Positions 33,401-33,529 of a stretch of 33,529 bases of DNA are shown piece after piece (position 1 is the stretch's first letter; the number at the start of each line of letters is the position of its first letter). The translations under genes and the position numbers were made by a program. Below the pieces are notes generated by a model. It was given only the letters and a program-made list of their open reading frames with translations. It ran no database searches and was not told the origin of the DNA. Source of the DNA: an uncultured Gemmiger sp. (lineage in GTDB: Bacteria > Bacillota > Clostridia > Oscillospirales > Ruminococcaceae); the NCBI GenBank assembly GCA_944388135.1, contig CALXHP010000059.1, forward strand, positions 1 through 33,529, given 5' to 3'.

Positions 33401-33529
33401 GCTCACACCTCCGCAATTTCTTTCATTATATTTCATCAGCTCGAAGGATACAAGATTAACTATTAAAAGTCAACCTCAAGAAGTGAATGGTGGTGGTGAA
33501 TATGAGATGGCGCAAAAAGGCATAGCAAA

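Noticed and set aside
33401-33529. Mobile-element recombinase or relaxase at the right edge
   Set aside because: No frame with a recognisable motif fits in the remaining bases.

Overview
The window reads as a chromosomal segment of a low-to-mid GC, endospore-forming Firmicute of the class Clostridia. An Oscillospiraceae/Ruminococcaceae-like gut anaerobe is my best guess, from protein resemblance rather than a computed placement. The evidence is the spoIIGA-sigE-sigG sporulation cluster, the yqfC-yqfD-phoH-ybeY-dgkA-era-yqzL-recO block, ylbJ, a CIRCE-controlled groES-groEL operon, and Shine-Dalgarno-led genes throughout.

Layout. 1-1,010 is an insertion-sequence graveyard: the 5' part of an IS256-type transposase gene (cut by the window edge) and a dead IS3-type transposase. 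1,041-4,071 holds sigG, sigE and spoIIGA on the minus strand, with one convergent plus-strand membrane gene inserted between sigG and sigE. 4,204-11,999 is a long minus-strand housekeeping/sporulation block, in transcription order yqfC, yqfD, phoH, ybeY, dgkA, era, a YqzL-like ORF, recO, mutS2. From 12,062 a divergent plus-strand run holds ylbJ, a 72-residue four-cysteine protein, a YjdF/DUF2238-like membrane protein and an ATP-grasp enzyme, closed by a strong terminator shared with groES-groEL (minus). A tRNA-Thr(CGT) and a gene-poor stretch with a small tandem repeat follow.

18,121-22,511 is a compact minus-strand GDP-L-fucose pathway (gmd, fcl, manC, manA). It feeds fucose into surface polysaccharide or glycan: mannose-6-P isomerase, then mannose-1-P guanylyltransferase, then GDP-mannose dehydratase, then GDP-fucose synthase; phosphomannomutase is absent here. 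An AraC-type regulator is divergent from it, followed by a MATE exporter with a possible attenuator leader and an HD-domain phosphohydrolase.

25,942-30,177 is a LysR-controlled accessory cluster: a small helical protein, a cysteine-nucleophile alpha/beta hydrolase, a DUF3737 beta-helix protein, an iron-sulfur-flavoprotein-like reductase and a cyclophilin-like protein, divergent from the LysR gene. It looks like a redox or electrophile-response module of unknown substrate. yaaA and a bcp-type peroxiredoxin follow and fit an oxidative-stress theme.

31,655-33,529 is decayed accessory DNA: a truncated TraX-like protein, a PPOX-fold protein, a 5'-truncated HxlR regulator fused by apparent microhomology to a response-regulator pseudogene, and a small excisionase-like helix-turn-helix protein.

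The most interesting points are the ACG codon where spoIIGA should start, the RR/HxlR recombination scar, the candidate attenuator ahead of the MATE gene, the ylbJ-to-ATP-grasp operon and the LysR/DUF3737 redox cluster. No CRISPR array, rRNA or convincing defence system was seen.
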